The notes: generated by a model from the letters alone, not told the origin. Shown: positions 1-7,694, counted from the first letter of the stretch. The stretch: DNA of 37,415 nucleotides from an uncultured Treponema sp. (GCA_945868875.1 CAMBMW010000004.1:1-37415); one strand, 5' to 3'. Numbers and translations: made by a program.

Positions 1-119
1 CTGTCTTTTTCTGACAGCTGCAAAACATTAAAAGAATGAATGAAATTAATGCAAGGTTTTGAAGATTAACTGAAAATTGTGAAAAAGTTTTTTTTTGTTT
101 TTGTAGGTTAGCTTTTGAA
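1..119. other. Left-edge intergenic stretch, no gene seen
   Basis: AT-rich sequence with no credible coding region. It opens with a small inverted repeat, CTGTC and GACAG at 1-5 and 13-17, which may be the tail of a terminator or repeat belonging to the gene left of the window. A T-rich run near 88-103 precedes the dispersed repeat that starts at 120. Confidence 0.4.
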
Positions 120-235
120 TTTAAACTGTGGCAAGGATTGTAAGGGCTGGCGAAGCCAGTTCCGAAGCGTAGCGAAGGAATGAAGCGATAGCGTAACCCT
201 GAAAAGCCTGATTTTTGCGAAGCAAAAAGCCACCC
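120..235 (+). repeat. Dispersed modular hairpin repeat, left copy
   Basis: Positions 120-185 match 36796-36861 at 65 of 66 bases, in the same orientation; later blocks (AACCCTGAAAAGCCTG at 195-210 and the GCAAAAAGCCACCC end) also recur there. The copy is a chain of small stem-loops: CTGGC-GAA-GCCAG at 148-160, TTCC...GGAA at 160-180, and TTTTTGC-GAA-GCAAAAA at 212-228. GCGAAGC is known as an unusually stable DNA mini-hairpin. The sequence between conserved blocks differs between copies, as expected of a modular non-coding element. No transposase is present nearby. It could be a REP-like or MITE-like family. Confidence 0.8.
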
Positions 236-288
236 AAAGAATAAAAATTTAAAACATGACATTTGTTCCGACAGTTTTTTATTTTGAA

Positions 289-975
289 TCATTTTTCGCA
301 TCCCCATTGTGCATAGTATTCATCGAGCTGAGTTTTAATTTCCGGTGTAATGATTTTTTTGTCACCGTTTGTATACAGAGCATCGATTACATCATCCATT
401 GTGACTATGGCGCAAGTTTTAAATCCATAAGTTTCTGATATAACTTGTAAAGCGGATTTTGTAGTGTCAGGGGCACGTTCCATGCGATTTAAACTTACTA
501 TTTCTCCAACGATTTTAATTGAATCTTTTTGTGTTTCTTGCGATTTGATTTTTGGAAAAACTTCTTCGATTGATTTTCCAGAAGTTGTTACATCTTCGAT
601 TATTACTACTCTGTCTCCATCTTTAATCTTGTATCCCAAAAATCCACCTTTATCTGCTCCGTGGTCTTTTTCTTCTTTTCTGTCGCAGCAATATTTTACT
701 TCTTTTCCATAAATTTCACTGTAGGCAATTGCTGTAGTTACTGCCAATGGGATACCTTTATATGCAGGACCAAAAAATACGTCAAAATCATCACCAAAAT
801 TGTCATGAATTGCGTGCGCATAAAATTCGCCAAGACGTTTTAGTTGAGAACCAGTGATGTAAGCTCCAGCATTCATGAAAAACGGAGACTGGCGTCCGCT
901 TTTAAGTGTAAACGAACCGAATTTCAAAACCTGAGCTTCTACCATGAAATCAATAAACTGTTTTTTGTAATCCAT
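289..975 (-). CDS. pyrE: Orotate phosphoribosyltransferase
   Basis: A 228-residue cytosolic enzyme that joins orotate and PRPP to make orotidine 5'-phosphate in pyrimidine synthesis. The type I phosphoribosyltransferase PRPP loop is clear (VVIIEDVTTSGKS, about residues 123-135), and the flexible catalytic loop is seen in RKEEKDHG (about residues 100-107). Length is typical of bacterial PyrE. The chosen ATG follows a GGAG box. It is transcribed away from purD across a repeat-filled gap; one GGGACAGACC motif lies only about 35 bases upstream of its start. No other pyrimidine gene is adjacent, so it appears to be a stand-alone unit. Confidence 0.95.
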   Translation of the reverse strand: MDYKKQFIDFMVEAQVLKFGSFTLKSGRQSPFFMNAGAYITGSQLKRLGEFYAHAIHDNFGDDFDVFFGPAYKGIPLAVTTAIAYSEIYGKEVKYCCDRKEEKDHGADKGGFLGYKIKDGDRVVIIEDVTTSGKSIEEVFPKIKSQETQKDSIKIVGEIVSLNRMERAPDTTKSALQVISETYGFKTCAIVTMDDVIDALYTNGDKKIITPEIKTQLDEYYAQWGCEK

Positions 976-1007
976 ATTTTTACTCCAATAAAAAATTAAT
1001 ATTTAAA

Positions 1008-1170
1008 CAGGGACAGACCTCGTTTTAAACTAAATCAAACCCGAGTTTTGGCAGAAGTTTAATTTCATTTTAAAAAAGGTGAAATAAAATGCTAAAACTC
1101 ACGGCTCGTGATAACAAAATTTACGTTGGCGTGCAAGCGCAAAACACGAGCCAGGGACAGACCTCGTTTT
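1008..1170 (+). repeat. GGGACAGACC-bounded repeat, copy A
   Basis: The unit begins and ends with the same 15-base sequence CAGGGACAGACCTCG followed by TTTT (1008-1026 and 1152-1170). Inside are an AAACCCGAG block, a TCACG-gct-CGTGA hairpin at about 1099-1111, and a GCAA-rich block. The whole unit is repeated, with changes, at 1225-1396. No reading frame is supported. The short motif with internal hairpins resembles non-autonomous elements mobilised by REP-associated tyrosine transposases, but none is in the window, so that link is inference. Confidence 0.7.
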
Positions 1171-1224
1171 TAATCAAACCAATTCCGATTATATAGAAAA
1201 AAAAATGGATTTTCAATGAAAAAA

Positions 1225-1396
1225 CAGGGACACACCTCGTTTTAAACTAAACCAAACCCGAGTTTTGTCAGAAATGAAACTCACCTTACAAAAGAGAAAA
1301 AAGTTGCCAAAACTCACGTCTCGTGATAACAAAATTTGCATTGTTGTGCAACCGCAAATCACGAAACAGGCACGAAACAGGGACAGACCTCGTTTT
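1225..1396 (+). repeat. GGGACAGACC-bounded repeat, copy B
   Basis: Diverged direct repeat of the unit at 1008-1170. It keeps the boundary motif at both ends (one base changed at the left end, GGGACACACC), the TTTTAAACTAAA-CAAACCCGAGTTTTG block, and the TCACG-tct-CGTGA hairpin. It ends about 50 bases before purD and therefore supplies the upstream DNA of that gene. A reading frame that runs through it into purD is a by-product of the repeat and not a real extension. Confidence 0.7.
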
Positions 1397-1449
1397 TTAT
1401 TACCACGCCTTACTTCCATTTTTGCAGTTTTTATTGTAAAATATTTTTT

Positions 1450-2796
1450 ATGAATATAATTGTAGTGGGCAGTGGTGGTCGTGAGCACACTATCTGCTGG
1501 AAATTGGCTCAAAGTTCTATTGTTGATAAAGTGATTGTAGTACCTGGAAACGGTGGCACTGCAAATGAAGCAAAATGTGTTAATATTAATCCTTCTGAAT
1601 GTGATTATATTAAAGACGGTGAAAATCCTTTTGTAGCTATTGCAAAACAAGAAAACTGTAAGATGGCTGTAATCGGACCAGAAGACCCTTTGGCTGAAGG
1701 AATCGCAGATGCTTTTTGGGATGCAAATATTCCTTGTGTTGGTCCCAAAAAAGCTGGAGCTCAGCTAGAAGCAAGCAAAGACCTTTCCAAAAATTTCATG
1801 AAAAAATATGGGGTTGCTTGTCCTGCCAGTGAAACTTTTACAAATAAAGATGAAGCTATTAATTATATAAATAAACATGGTGCCCCAATTGTTGTAAAAG
1901 CAGATGGACTTGCTGCAGGAAAAGGTGTTGTTGTTGCTGCAACTGTTGACCAGGCTATCGATGCAGTTAACGAGATGATGGATGGTGGAAAAGTTGGAAA
2001 TGCAGGCAAAAAACTTGTAATTGAAGATTATTTGGAAGGTGTTGAAATTTCTGTTTTGGCGGCTGTTTCTGTTACTCCAGAATATGCTGTTTCTGGAAGT
2101 GCTTCGATTATTCCTTTTTTACCGGCACGTGATCATAAACGCTTGCTTGACGGAGCAAAAGGTCCAAATACCGGTGGAATGGGAGCCGTTTGTCCCCTTG
2201 ATGATGTTTCTGACAAAATGATGGAACAATTTAATTCAGATATTTTACAGCCAACTTTGCAGGGATTAATAAAAGAAAAATTTGATTACCGTGGTTTTAT
2301 TTTCTTTGGAGTAATGCTTACTGCTAAAGGACCTAAGCTTCTCGAATATAATGTTCGACTTGGCGATCCAGAAACACAGGCAGTTCTTCCTTTGATGGAT
2401 TTTGATTTTGCTGCAATGTGCACCGCCATTTTGAATGGAAAATTAAAAGAATTTGAATTCAAATGGAAAAAAGGATATCAGGTTGCTCCTGTTGTAGTGA
2501 GCGGAGGTTATCCTGAAAAATATAAAAAAGGCTGCGAAATTACTGTTAATGAAGAGTTATTGAAAGCAAGTTCTGCAAAAATCTTCATTGCCGGCGCTGT
2601 ATGTGGAAAACGTGGCAATAAAGATAACCTTCTTACAAGTGGTGGTCGTGTCTTGGCTTGCAGTGCTTTTGGACACTCTTTCAAAGAAGCATGGGGAAAA
2701 GCATATCAGGGAATTGCTGCTGTAAAATTTGAGGATTCTTTCTATAGAAAAGATATCGGCTTGCCAGGAGCAGCAGAAAGCGGAAAAATATCGTAA
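1450..2796 (+). CDS. purD: Phosphoribosylamine-glycine ligase (GAR synthetase)
   Basis: A 448-residue ATP-grasp enzyme that condenses 5-phosphoribosylamine with glycine, the second step of purine synthesis. The N-terminal domain opens with MNIIVVGSGGREH, the family signature. The ATP-grasp region includes VVKADGLAAGKGVVVA and the late LLEYNVRLGDPETQ metal and ATP site. I start at 1450 because the N-terminal signature begins there; an in-frame ATG 114 bases upstream would translate repeat DNA. No Shine-Dalgarno box precedes the start, while TAAAAT lies at 1437-1442, so the message may be leaderless. A terminator follows within 25 bases, so the gene is probably monocistronic. Confidence 0.95.
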   Translation: MNIIVVGSGGREHTICWKLAQSSIVDKVIVVPGNGGTANEAKCVNINPSECDYIKDGENPFVAIAKQENCKMAVIGPEDPLAEGIADAFWDANIPCVGPKKAGAQLEASKDLSKNFMKKYGVACPASETFTNKDEAINYINKHGAPIVVKADGLAAGKGVVVAATVDQAIDAVNEMMDGGKVGNAGKKLVIEDYLEGVEISVLAAVSVTPEYAVSGSASIIPFLPARDHKRLLDGAKGPNTGGMGAVCPLDDVSDKMMEQFNSDILQPTLQGLIKEKFDYRGFIFFGVMLTAKGPKLLEYNVRLGDPETQAVLPLMDFDFAAMCTAILNGKLKEFEFKWKKGYQVAPVVVSGGYPEKYKKGCEITVNEELLKASSAKIFIAGAVCGKRGNKDNLLTSGGRVLACSAFGHSFKEAWGKAYQGIAAVKFEDSFYRKDIGLPGAAESGKIS

Positions 2797-2816
2797 AAAA
2801 TACTTTTTCATAATAC

Positions 2817-2839
2817 AGGGGGATTTTCCCCCTTTTTTT
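2817..2839 (+). terminator. Rho-independent terminator of purD
   Basis: GGGGGA at 2818-2823 pairs with TCCCCC at 2827-2832 around a TTT loop, followed by seven T residues. It lies 20 bases past the purD stop codon. Confidence 0.9.
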
Positions 2840-2840
2840 A

Positions 2841-2907
2841 TTGAGGGGGTAGTACAACCCCCTCAAAACGGCGAAGTCAAGGCTTTAAGCGTTAGCGTGC
2901 CTTGACT
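2841..2907. repeat. Two consecutive palindromic units
   Basis: TTGAGGGGGT at 2841-2850 pairs perfectly with ACCCCCTCAA at 2857-2866. Directly after it AGTCAAGGC at 2875-2883 pairs with GCCTTGACT at 2899-2907 around an AAGCGTTAGCG loop, which resembles the AAGCGATAGCG block of the left-end repeat (about 183-193). Neither is followed by a T run, so these look like repeat-family modules and not terminators. Confidence 0.6.
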
Positions 2908-2926
2908 CGACGTATTTTAAATAATC

Positions 2927-2988
2927 GGGGACAGACCTTGATTTAAAACTAAACTAACATCAGCACGAATCAGGGACAGACCTTATTT
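2927..2988 (+). repeat. Short paired GGGACAGACCTT motif unit
   Basis: Two copies of GGGACAGACCTT (2928-2939 and 2973-2984) flank a spacer containing TTTAAAACTAAACTAA, close to the spacer of the larger repeats before purD. It is probably a short or degraded member of the same family. It lies between the purD terminator and the promoter of the Crp-like gene. Confidence 0.6.
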
Positions 2989-3082
2989 ACACACCAACAG
3001 TTTTCTCTTCCATAAAATATTGATAATTCCCATAAAATAGACTTTTTATGAACAAATTTGCTTGCAAATCAGCGAAGTTTTC

Positions 3083-3137
3083 AAGTAAATGTAAGTAATT
3101 GTAAGTGATTGACAAATTAATTTTCTAAAATTATACT
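3083..3137 (+). promoter_or_regulatory. Sigma70-type promoter with three phased 10-bp repeats
   Basis: TTGACA at 3109-3114 and TATACT at 3132-3137 are 17 bases apart, close to consensus. Directly upstream and running into the -35 box are three contiguous 10-base repeats: AAGTAAATGT (3083-3092), AAGTAATTGT (3093-3102) and AAGTGATTGA (3103-3112). One repeat per helical turn is a common layout for an operator bound by an oligomeric regulator. The predicted start is near 3144, giving a leader of about 56 bases before the TTG at 3200. Confidence 0.75.
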
Positions 3138-3199
3138 ATAATGATAGTGATTTTTTAACAAACTGAAGTTCTTTTCTATCAAATCACAAGGAGAAAGCA

Positions 3200-4381
3200 T
3201 TGTTACAGTTACAGATGCTCAGTTACAAAAAAGGTACTTACTTACTCGTCGAAGATAAATCTGATAATTACTTTTTCTTCATAATTCAACAAGGAAATAT
3301 TCAATATACAAAAATCACTGAAAACGGCAATTCTACTTTAAAGTATGGACCAGGAGATTTTCTTGGAGTAGTTCCATGTATGGCGGGAAAACCACAAATG
3401 GCTACTGCAATTGCACTCACAGATGTTATTGTAATTTCTGTAAAACGAGAACAATATCCTGAATTGATTGCAAATAATACACCTGTAGCATTAAAAATCA
3501 TCAAAAACTTCTCAAACCGAATGCGCATGATGAATGAACAACTTTCAAAAACAGCATTAAATTCTGTTGCAAAAGAAAATCACGAACAAATTTTTAATGT
3601 TGCATATTTCTACGAAAAAAAAGGAAAATCAGACATATCGGCTTTTGCTTATTATCAATTTTTAAAAACAAAACCAATAGGAAAAGCTGCTGAATACGCA
3701 AAAAGAAAATTCATTTCTTTAAAACCAACAACAAAAGCAGTTTATTTTGAGCCAACAGCTGAATTAACTAGAAAATATCCTCAAGATACAATGATTTTTT
3801 CAGAATCGCAGAATGGTGCAGAAATGTTCATAATTCAAAGCGGCGAAATTGAAATTTCAAAAGTTGTACAGGGAAATGAAGTTACACTTGCTGTTCTCAA
3901 AAAAGGTGATATGTTTGGTGAAATGGCTCTGCTTGAAAACAAACCTCGTTCAGCTAGTGCAATAGCTCGTACTGACTGCGTTTTGATGGTAATTAATCGT
4001 TCAAACTTTAATCAAATGGTTTCAACACAACCACAACTGATTTTCAAACTCACAATAACTTTTGCCGAAAGAATCTGGTCAATGTATCGCCAGATTGAAA
4101 ATGCAAGTCTTTCAGATCCAGTTACAAAAATGATTGATATGCTCTCTCTTCAACTTGAAAAACAAAAAGTTGATTTAAATTCTCGTTCGTTTCAGACAGA
4201 TTTTACGCCACAAGACCTTGTAAATATGTGTGCTCTCACTGAAACTGTTGCTCCAAAAGCAATATACGATTTTCAAGGGTATCAAAACATTAAAATTCTT
4301 GGTGGAAAGATTCTCATTAAAGATGTACAGGAATTGTTTAAACAAGCATCTTTTTATCGCAAACAAAATAAACAAAAATAA
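3200..4381 (+). CDS. Crp/Fnr-like protein with two cyclic-nucleotide-binding domains
   Basis: 393 residues. It starts with TTG, chosen because AAGGAG lies six bases before it; the next ATG, five codons on, has no comparable box. Domain 1 spans about residues 7-115 and domain 2 about 175-290, both cyclic-nucleotide-binding folds. Domain 2 has an intact phosphate cassette (F239-G-E-M-A-L-L with P249-R250), whereas domain 1 reads FLGVV...KPQ at 54-66, so the usual Glu and Arg are replaced by Val and Gln. The C-terminal 85 residues resemble a winged-helix Crp domain (TPQDLVNMCALTETVAPKAI). The likely role is a ligand-responsive transcription factor, though DNA binding is inferred. Confidence 0.8.
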   Translation: MLQLQMLSYKKGTYLLVEDKSDNYFFFIIQQGNIQYTKITENGNSTLKYGPGDFLGVVPCMAGKPQMATAIALTDVIVISVKREQYPELIANNTPVALKIIKNFSNRMRMMNEQLSKTALNSVAKENHEQIFNVAYFYEKKGKSDISAFAYYQFLKTKPIGKAAEYAKRKFISLKPTTKAVYFEPTAELTRKYPQDTMIFSESQNGAEMFIIQSGEIEISKVVQGNEVTLAVLKKGDMFGEMALLENKPRSASAIARTDCVLMVINRSNFNQMVSTQPQLIFKLTITFAERIWSMYRQIENASLSDPVTKMIDMLSLQLEKQKVDLNSRSFQTDFTPQDLVNMCALTETVAPKAIYDFQGYQNIKILGGKILIKDVQELFKQASFYRKQNKQK

Positions 4382-4505
4382 TTTTTTTTATTCTTATTCC
4401 ACACAATTTTCTTTTTATGATTTATAATTCTTTAAAGATAATTGTAAATCATTTATTAAGTATAAAGAATATTCAGGAAATTTCTATTTCTACCGATAAT
4501 AAAGT

Positions 4506-5054
4506 ATGCTTAAGTCAAAATCTTTTTTTATTTCTTTTTTCTTATTTTGTTCAATTCATTTTTTCTCTTTTTCGCAAGATTATCCAAAAGGATATAAAAA
4601 TATTTTACTTGGCATGACTTTTGAAGATACAAAAATTGCATTACTCAAAGATTCTGATTTCGGTTATCATGGAGAACGAGATGTCTCTCTCATTCCTGGA
4701 ACTAATAAAACATTAATCGAAACAGATGCACAATACGGACACGGTTCTAATTTTCTTGAACGCTGCTGGTTTCAATTCACAAATGATTCTCTTTACATCA
4801 TCACAATAAATGTAAATCAAGAAAAAATCGATTACTACACTATATTCACCACACTATGCAACAAATACGGAAATCCAACCGATTTTAATCCTCAAAAAGC
4901 TACATGGAAATCAGATGAAGTAACTTTTACTCTGGAAAAACCACTAACTTTAAAATATATCGATAACAAGATTTTTGATTCAACTCAAAACTATTCAAAT
5001 ATACAAGATTCTCCTGTAGAAATCACACAAAAAATGTTTTTGGATGAATTATGA
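4506..5054 (+). CDS. Secreted protein of unknown function
   Basis: 182 residues. The first 24 form a Sec-type signal peptide: lysines at 3 and 5, then a Phe-rich hydrophobic stretch ending near SFSQ. The mature part is a small mixed alpha/beta domain with a YPKGYKNILLGMTFEDTK start, reminiscent of periplasmic domains that begin with a GMT-type turn, but I cannot name a family. No good Shine-Dalgarno box precedes the ATG; the signal peptide decides the start. Its stop overlaps the start of the DUF192 gene by four bases, so the two are probably translationally coupled. It lies 124 bases after the Crp-like gene without a visible terminator and may share its transcript. Confidence 0.7.
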   Translation: MLKSKSFFISFFLFCSIHFFSFSQDYPKGYKNILLGMTFEDTKIALLKDSDFGYHGERDVSLIPGTNKTLIETDAQYGHGSNFLERCWFQFTNDSLYIITINVNQEKIDYYTIFTTLCNKYGNPTDFNPQKATWKSDEVTFTLEKPLTLKYIDNKIFDSTQNYSNIQDSPVEITQKMFLDEL

Positions 5055-5497
5055 TAAAAAAACAATTTAGCCTATTATTTTTAATATTCACCTTCTCAAC
5101 AGTTTTCATTTCTTGTTCTCAAAAAAAACTTAAAACTGAAAAATTAATGATTACAACAAAAGAGGGACAGACCTTCTATGTTGATGCAGAAATTGCACGC
5201 ACTCAAGAAGAAAGAAACTTTGGTTTCATGGAAAGAAAAAAAATCCCAGATGGGACAGGCATGCTTTTTATTTTTGAGTTTGACCAAAAACTTTCATTCT
5301 GGATGAAAAACACACCTCATCCTCTGTCAATTGCATACATAGACTCTAATGGAATAATTCGCGAAATTTATGACATGACCCCGTTCAGCCTTTCCTCAAT
5401 AGAAAGCACAGTTTCAGTTCGCTACGCACTAGAAGTACCACAAGGTTGGTTTCTAAAAAACAATATAACACCAGGAGATAAAATTTCTCTCCCCTAG
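5051..5497 (+). CDS. DUF192 family lipoprotein
   Basis: 148 residues. The N-terminus is a lipoprotein signal with a spirochaete-style lipobox FISC, so Cys22 would be lipidated and the protein anchored to a membrane. The rest matches the DUF192 fold: EIARTQEERNFGFMERKKIPDGTGMLFIF, then FWMKNTPHPLSIAYID, a conserved core of this family. The biochemical role of DUF192 proteins is not established. The gene overlaps its upstream neighbour by ATGA and ends three bases before the converging TPR gene. An exact GGGACAGACCTT, the intergenic repeat motif, occurs within it at 5164-5175, coding for part of EGQTF. Confidence 0.85.
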   Translation: MIKKQFSLLFLIFTFSTVFISCSQKKLKTEKLMITTKEGQTFYVDAEIARTQEERNFGFMERKKIPDGTGMLFIFEFDQKLSFWMKNTPHPLSIAYIDSNGIIREIYDMTPFSLSSIESTVSVRYALEVPQGWFLKNNITPGDKISLP

Positions 5498-5500
5498 ATT

Positions 5501-6649
5501 CTATTCTTTTTCCAGTTTCAAAAGTTCGTTTGCAGCAATTTTATCTTTCGAATCAAATTCAAGAACTGCAGTAAAATAATTTCTAGCCTGCTGTTTATCT
5601 CCTTGAGCCAATGCCAGAAATCCAAGATTTGAAATTATTTTTGTATTTTCACTGTCCATTTCAAAAGCTTTTAGAAGACATTTTTTAGCTTCATCAAAAT
5701 TCTTTTCCTGAATATAACAAAGAGAAAGTTCATTATAAGTATCAGGATTTTCATTTCCACCACATTTCAATGCTTCTTCGAATGCAAGTTTAGCATCAGA
5801 AAAACGCTGGAGCCGACGTAATCCCCACCCAAGCATAAACCAGGCATTCCATACCTTTGAATTGTTAACCAAAAACTTTCTGATTTGTTCAATTCCTTTT
5901 TCTTCTTCACCTTTGGAAATCAAATCATAAGCTCGCATAAATGCTTCATCATCAATATTCTGATTTGTGATATTATTAACAATTTCTTGTGCACGCTCTT
6001 TTTTATAAACTCCGCTTTCACCCAAATCTTCATCACTCAAATCACAAGTCAATGCAATATATGTTTCAAACGCATCCTTTGCATCCCGATATTTGTGTTG
6101 TTTCATATAAAAAAAGCCGGCATTAAAAAAAGCATCAGCTAAAGGAGGATCAGCTTCCATTGCCTCAGTATAATAACCTAGCGCATCAGAATCATAGGCA
6201 TCTGCTTCTTCAATCAATCCTGCATTCCTAAAAGAATCAGCTCGCTGGTCTAAAAACAAAGCCATATTCAAAGTGATTGCAACATCCTCAGGATCAAGTC
6301 CCTTCAACGCTAAAAAGATTTCTTCTGCCAAATCAAAATCTTCATTTTTTGTTTTTAAAATAGCAGCTTCACATAATTCTTTTTTAATATTCGGTTTTAC
6401 TTTTAAAATGATAGAACGATAATAATCCAAATTCTCATTTTTTTTGTCATAAGCCAAAACTGTTAAAATTCCAGCCAAAATCTGTTCAGTCGTGATTTCA
6501 CTTGGATTAAAATTTCCAGGTGCCTCATTCACTTTTTTTTGAACCGGCAGTTTTATTGAAGTATCAATCTTAAAAGCATCCTCTGACTGAATAAAATTTT
6601 CAGGAATAGTAATAAAATAAATTGATTCTAAAGGATTTTGTGAGCTCAT
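5501..6649 (-). CDS. Tetratricopeptide-repeat protein
   Basis: 382 residues with no signal peptide or membrane segment, so probably cytoplasmic. From about residue 90 to the end it consists of TPR-like helical pairs; the clearest are ADAFFNAGFFYMKQHKYRDAKDAF (about 164-187), WNAWFMLGWGLRRLQRFSDAKLAFEEAL, TYNELSLCYIQEKNFDEAKKCLLKAF and ISNLGFLALAQGDKQQARNYF. The first 55 residues are less ordered and contain a KLPVQKK segment. TPR arrays act as protein-protein scaffolds. The start overlaps the end of the PilZ-like gene by four bases, so the two are probably made together and may act in one pathway. Specific partners are unknown. Confidence 0.85.
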   Translation of the reverse strand: MSSQNPLESIYFITIPENFIQSEDAFKIDTSIKLPVQKKVNEAPGNFNPSEITTEQILAGILTVLAYDKKNENLDYYRSIILKVKPNIKKELCEAAILKTKNEDFDLAEEIFLALKGLDPEDVAITLNMALFLDQRADSFRNAGLIEEADAYDSDALGYYTEAMEADPPLADAFFNAGFFYMKQHKYRDAKDAFETYIALTCDLSDEDLGESGVYKKERAQEIVNNITNQNIDDEAFMRAYDLISKGEEEKGIEQIRKFLVNNSKVWNAWFMLGWGLRRLQRFSDAKLAFEEALKCGGNENPDTYNELSLCYIQEKNFDEAKKCLLKAFEMDSENTKIISNLGFLALAQGDKQQARNYFTAVLEFDSKDKIAANELLKLEKE

Positions 6650-7686
6650 TTTTCCTCTGTTTTTTTATTATCTTTTTCAGTTTTAATTTCTTTTACTTTT
6701 TCATATACTTTTTCAATTTTTTTATTTACGATTTCTGATACTTTTTCAACTTTTTCAGAAACCTTTTCTGCTATATTTTCTGCAACTTCAGTTGTTTTTT
6801 TAACAATGCCATCTTTTTTATTAATTCCATCAAAAATACTTGAATTACTTTCTTGTGAATTTTTATTCTCATTTTGTTTTTGAATACGTTTATTACTTGA
6901 AGAGGTCAAATAACTGTTAATATGGAATTTATAATTCATTGGCACCTGTTCTTGAATATATACTATTTCTACTATTGAAATATCTTTTCTTCCAGGCATA
7001 AATTCTGCATTTTCAATAATCCCTTTTAATGCTACTTGTTCATTTGAATCTGAAAACAAAAGTCGTAACTCTACTTCTTTCTTTTCTAAAAACTTTGGAA
7101 TGCCGACCAATAAAAGTGTAACACCTCCAAAAGAAATATCTTTTAAAATACACTTTCTAGGAACACTCTGAATATATACATAAGTTTCTTCTTTCGGTAT
7201 TGATAAGAGTCTCAAATTTTCTTGATTAATAAGGATTTTTTGTTTATTCTGAAACTTAAAATTCTCATTTACTTCAATAAATTCCCCAAGTTTTAAAATC
7301 AAATCGTCAGGGGGTCTCTGATTAAAGGCTAACGTAATTAATGCTAAATCTGCCTTATCTTGATATTTCTCTATATTAATCACATTACAAGTAACAAAAA
7401 ACTGAAACTTTTCGTTCTGTTCATAAAAACCATATCTTAAACTTATATTCACATCTTTTTTCTTGCGTAGAATTTCAAAAATTCCACATGATGTTCCTAT
7501 AATTATTTTTGCCTGTTGTAATGATGATGAATTAATAATGCATGGCCAATGCCCACCATTACATTTAATATATATCTCACGAGGATCTAATTTTAAATAT
7601 TTTATATTTGCTTTCGAAAATATTACTTCTTTATCTCTATAATAATCGTAATATTGCGAAGTTTTTAAACTTGTTGCGACACTCAT
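6646..7686 (-). CDS. PilZ-like domain protein with charged C-terminal tail
   Basis: 346 residues. The N-terminal 150 residues look like a beta-rich PilZ-associated domain. Residues about 155-262 resemble a PilZ domain: D183-I-S-F-G-G188 fits the (D/N)xSxxG part of the cyclic-di-GMP motif, preceded by R159 and R177. A full RxxxR pair is not evident, so ligand binding is uncertain. Residues about 290-346 are a Lys/Glu/Val-rich amphipathic tail with repeated EKV-type units, probably a long helix or coiled coil. It forms a two-gene unit with the TPR gene. A promoter lies so close to the ATG that the message may be leaderless; there is no Shine-Dalgarno box. Confidence 0.7.
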   Translation of the reverse strand: MSVATSLKTSQYYDYYRDKEVIFSKANIKYLKLDPREIYIKCNGGHWPCIINSSSLQQAKIIIGTSCGIFEILRKKKDVNISLRYGFYEQNEKFQFFVTCNVINIEKYQDKADLALITLAFNQRPPDDLILKLGEFIEVNENFKFQNKQKILINQENLRLLSIPKEETYVYIQSVPRKCILKDISFGGVTLLLVGIPKFLEKKEVELRLLFSDSNEQVALKGIIENAEFMPGRKDISIVEIVYIQEQVPMNYKFHINSYLTSSSNKRIQKQNENKNSQESNSSIFDGINKKDGIVKKTTEVAENIAEKVSEKVEKVSEIVNKKIEKVYEKVKEIKTEKDNKKTEEK

Positions 7687-7694
7687 TAAAATTA

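Noticed and set aside
256-438. Small plus-strand frames over pyrE
   Set aside because: They are antisense to a clear gene, with no ribosome site or recognisable sequence.
1336-1449. Upstream in-frame extension of purD
   Set aside because: It translates the GGGACAGACC repeat; the conserved N-terminus begins at 1450.
1213-1650. 145-codon minus-strand frame across the repeat and purD start
   Set aside because: It overlaps purD antisense and repeat DNA and has no family features or ribosome site.
4417-4617. 66-codon frame before the secreted-protein gene
   Set aside because: It overlaps the signal-peptide gene in another frame and has no ribosome site.
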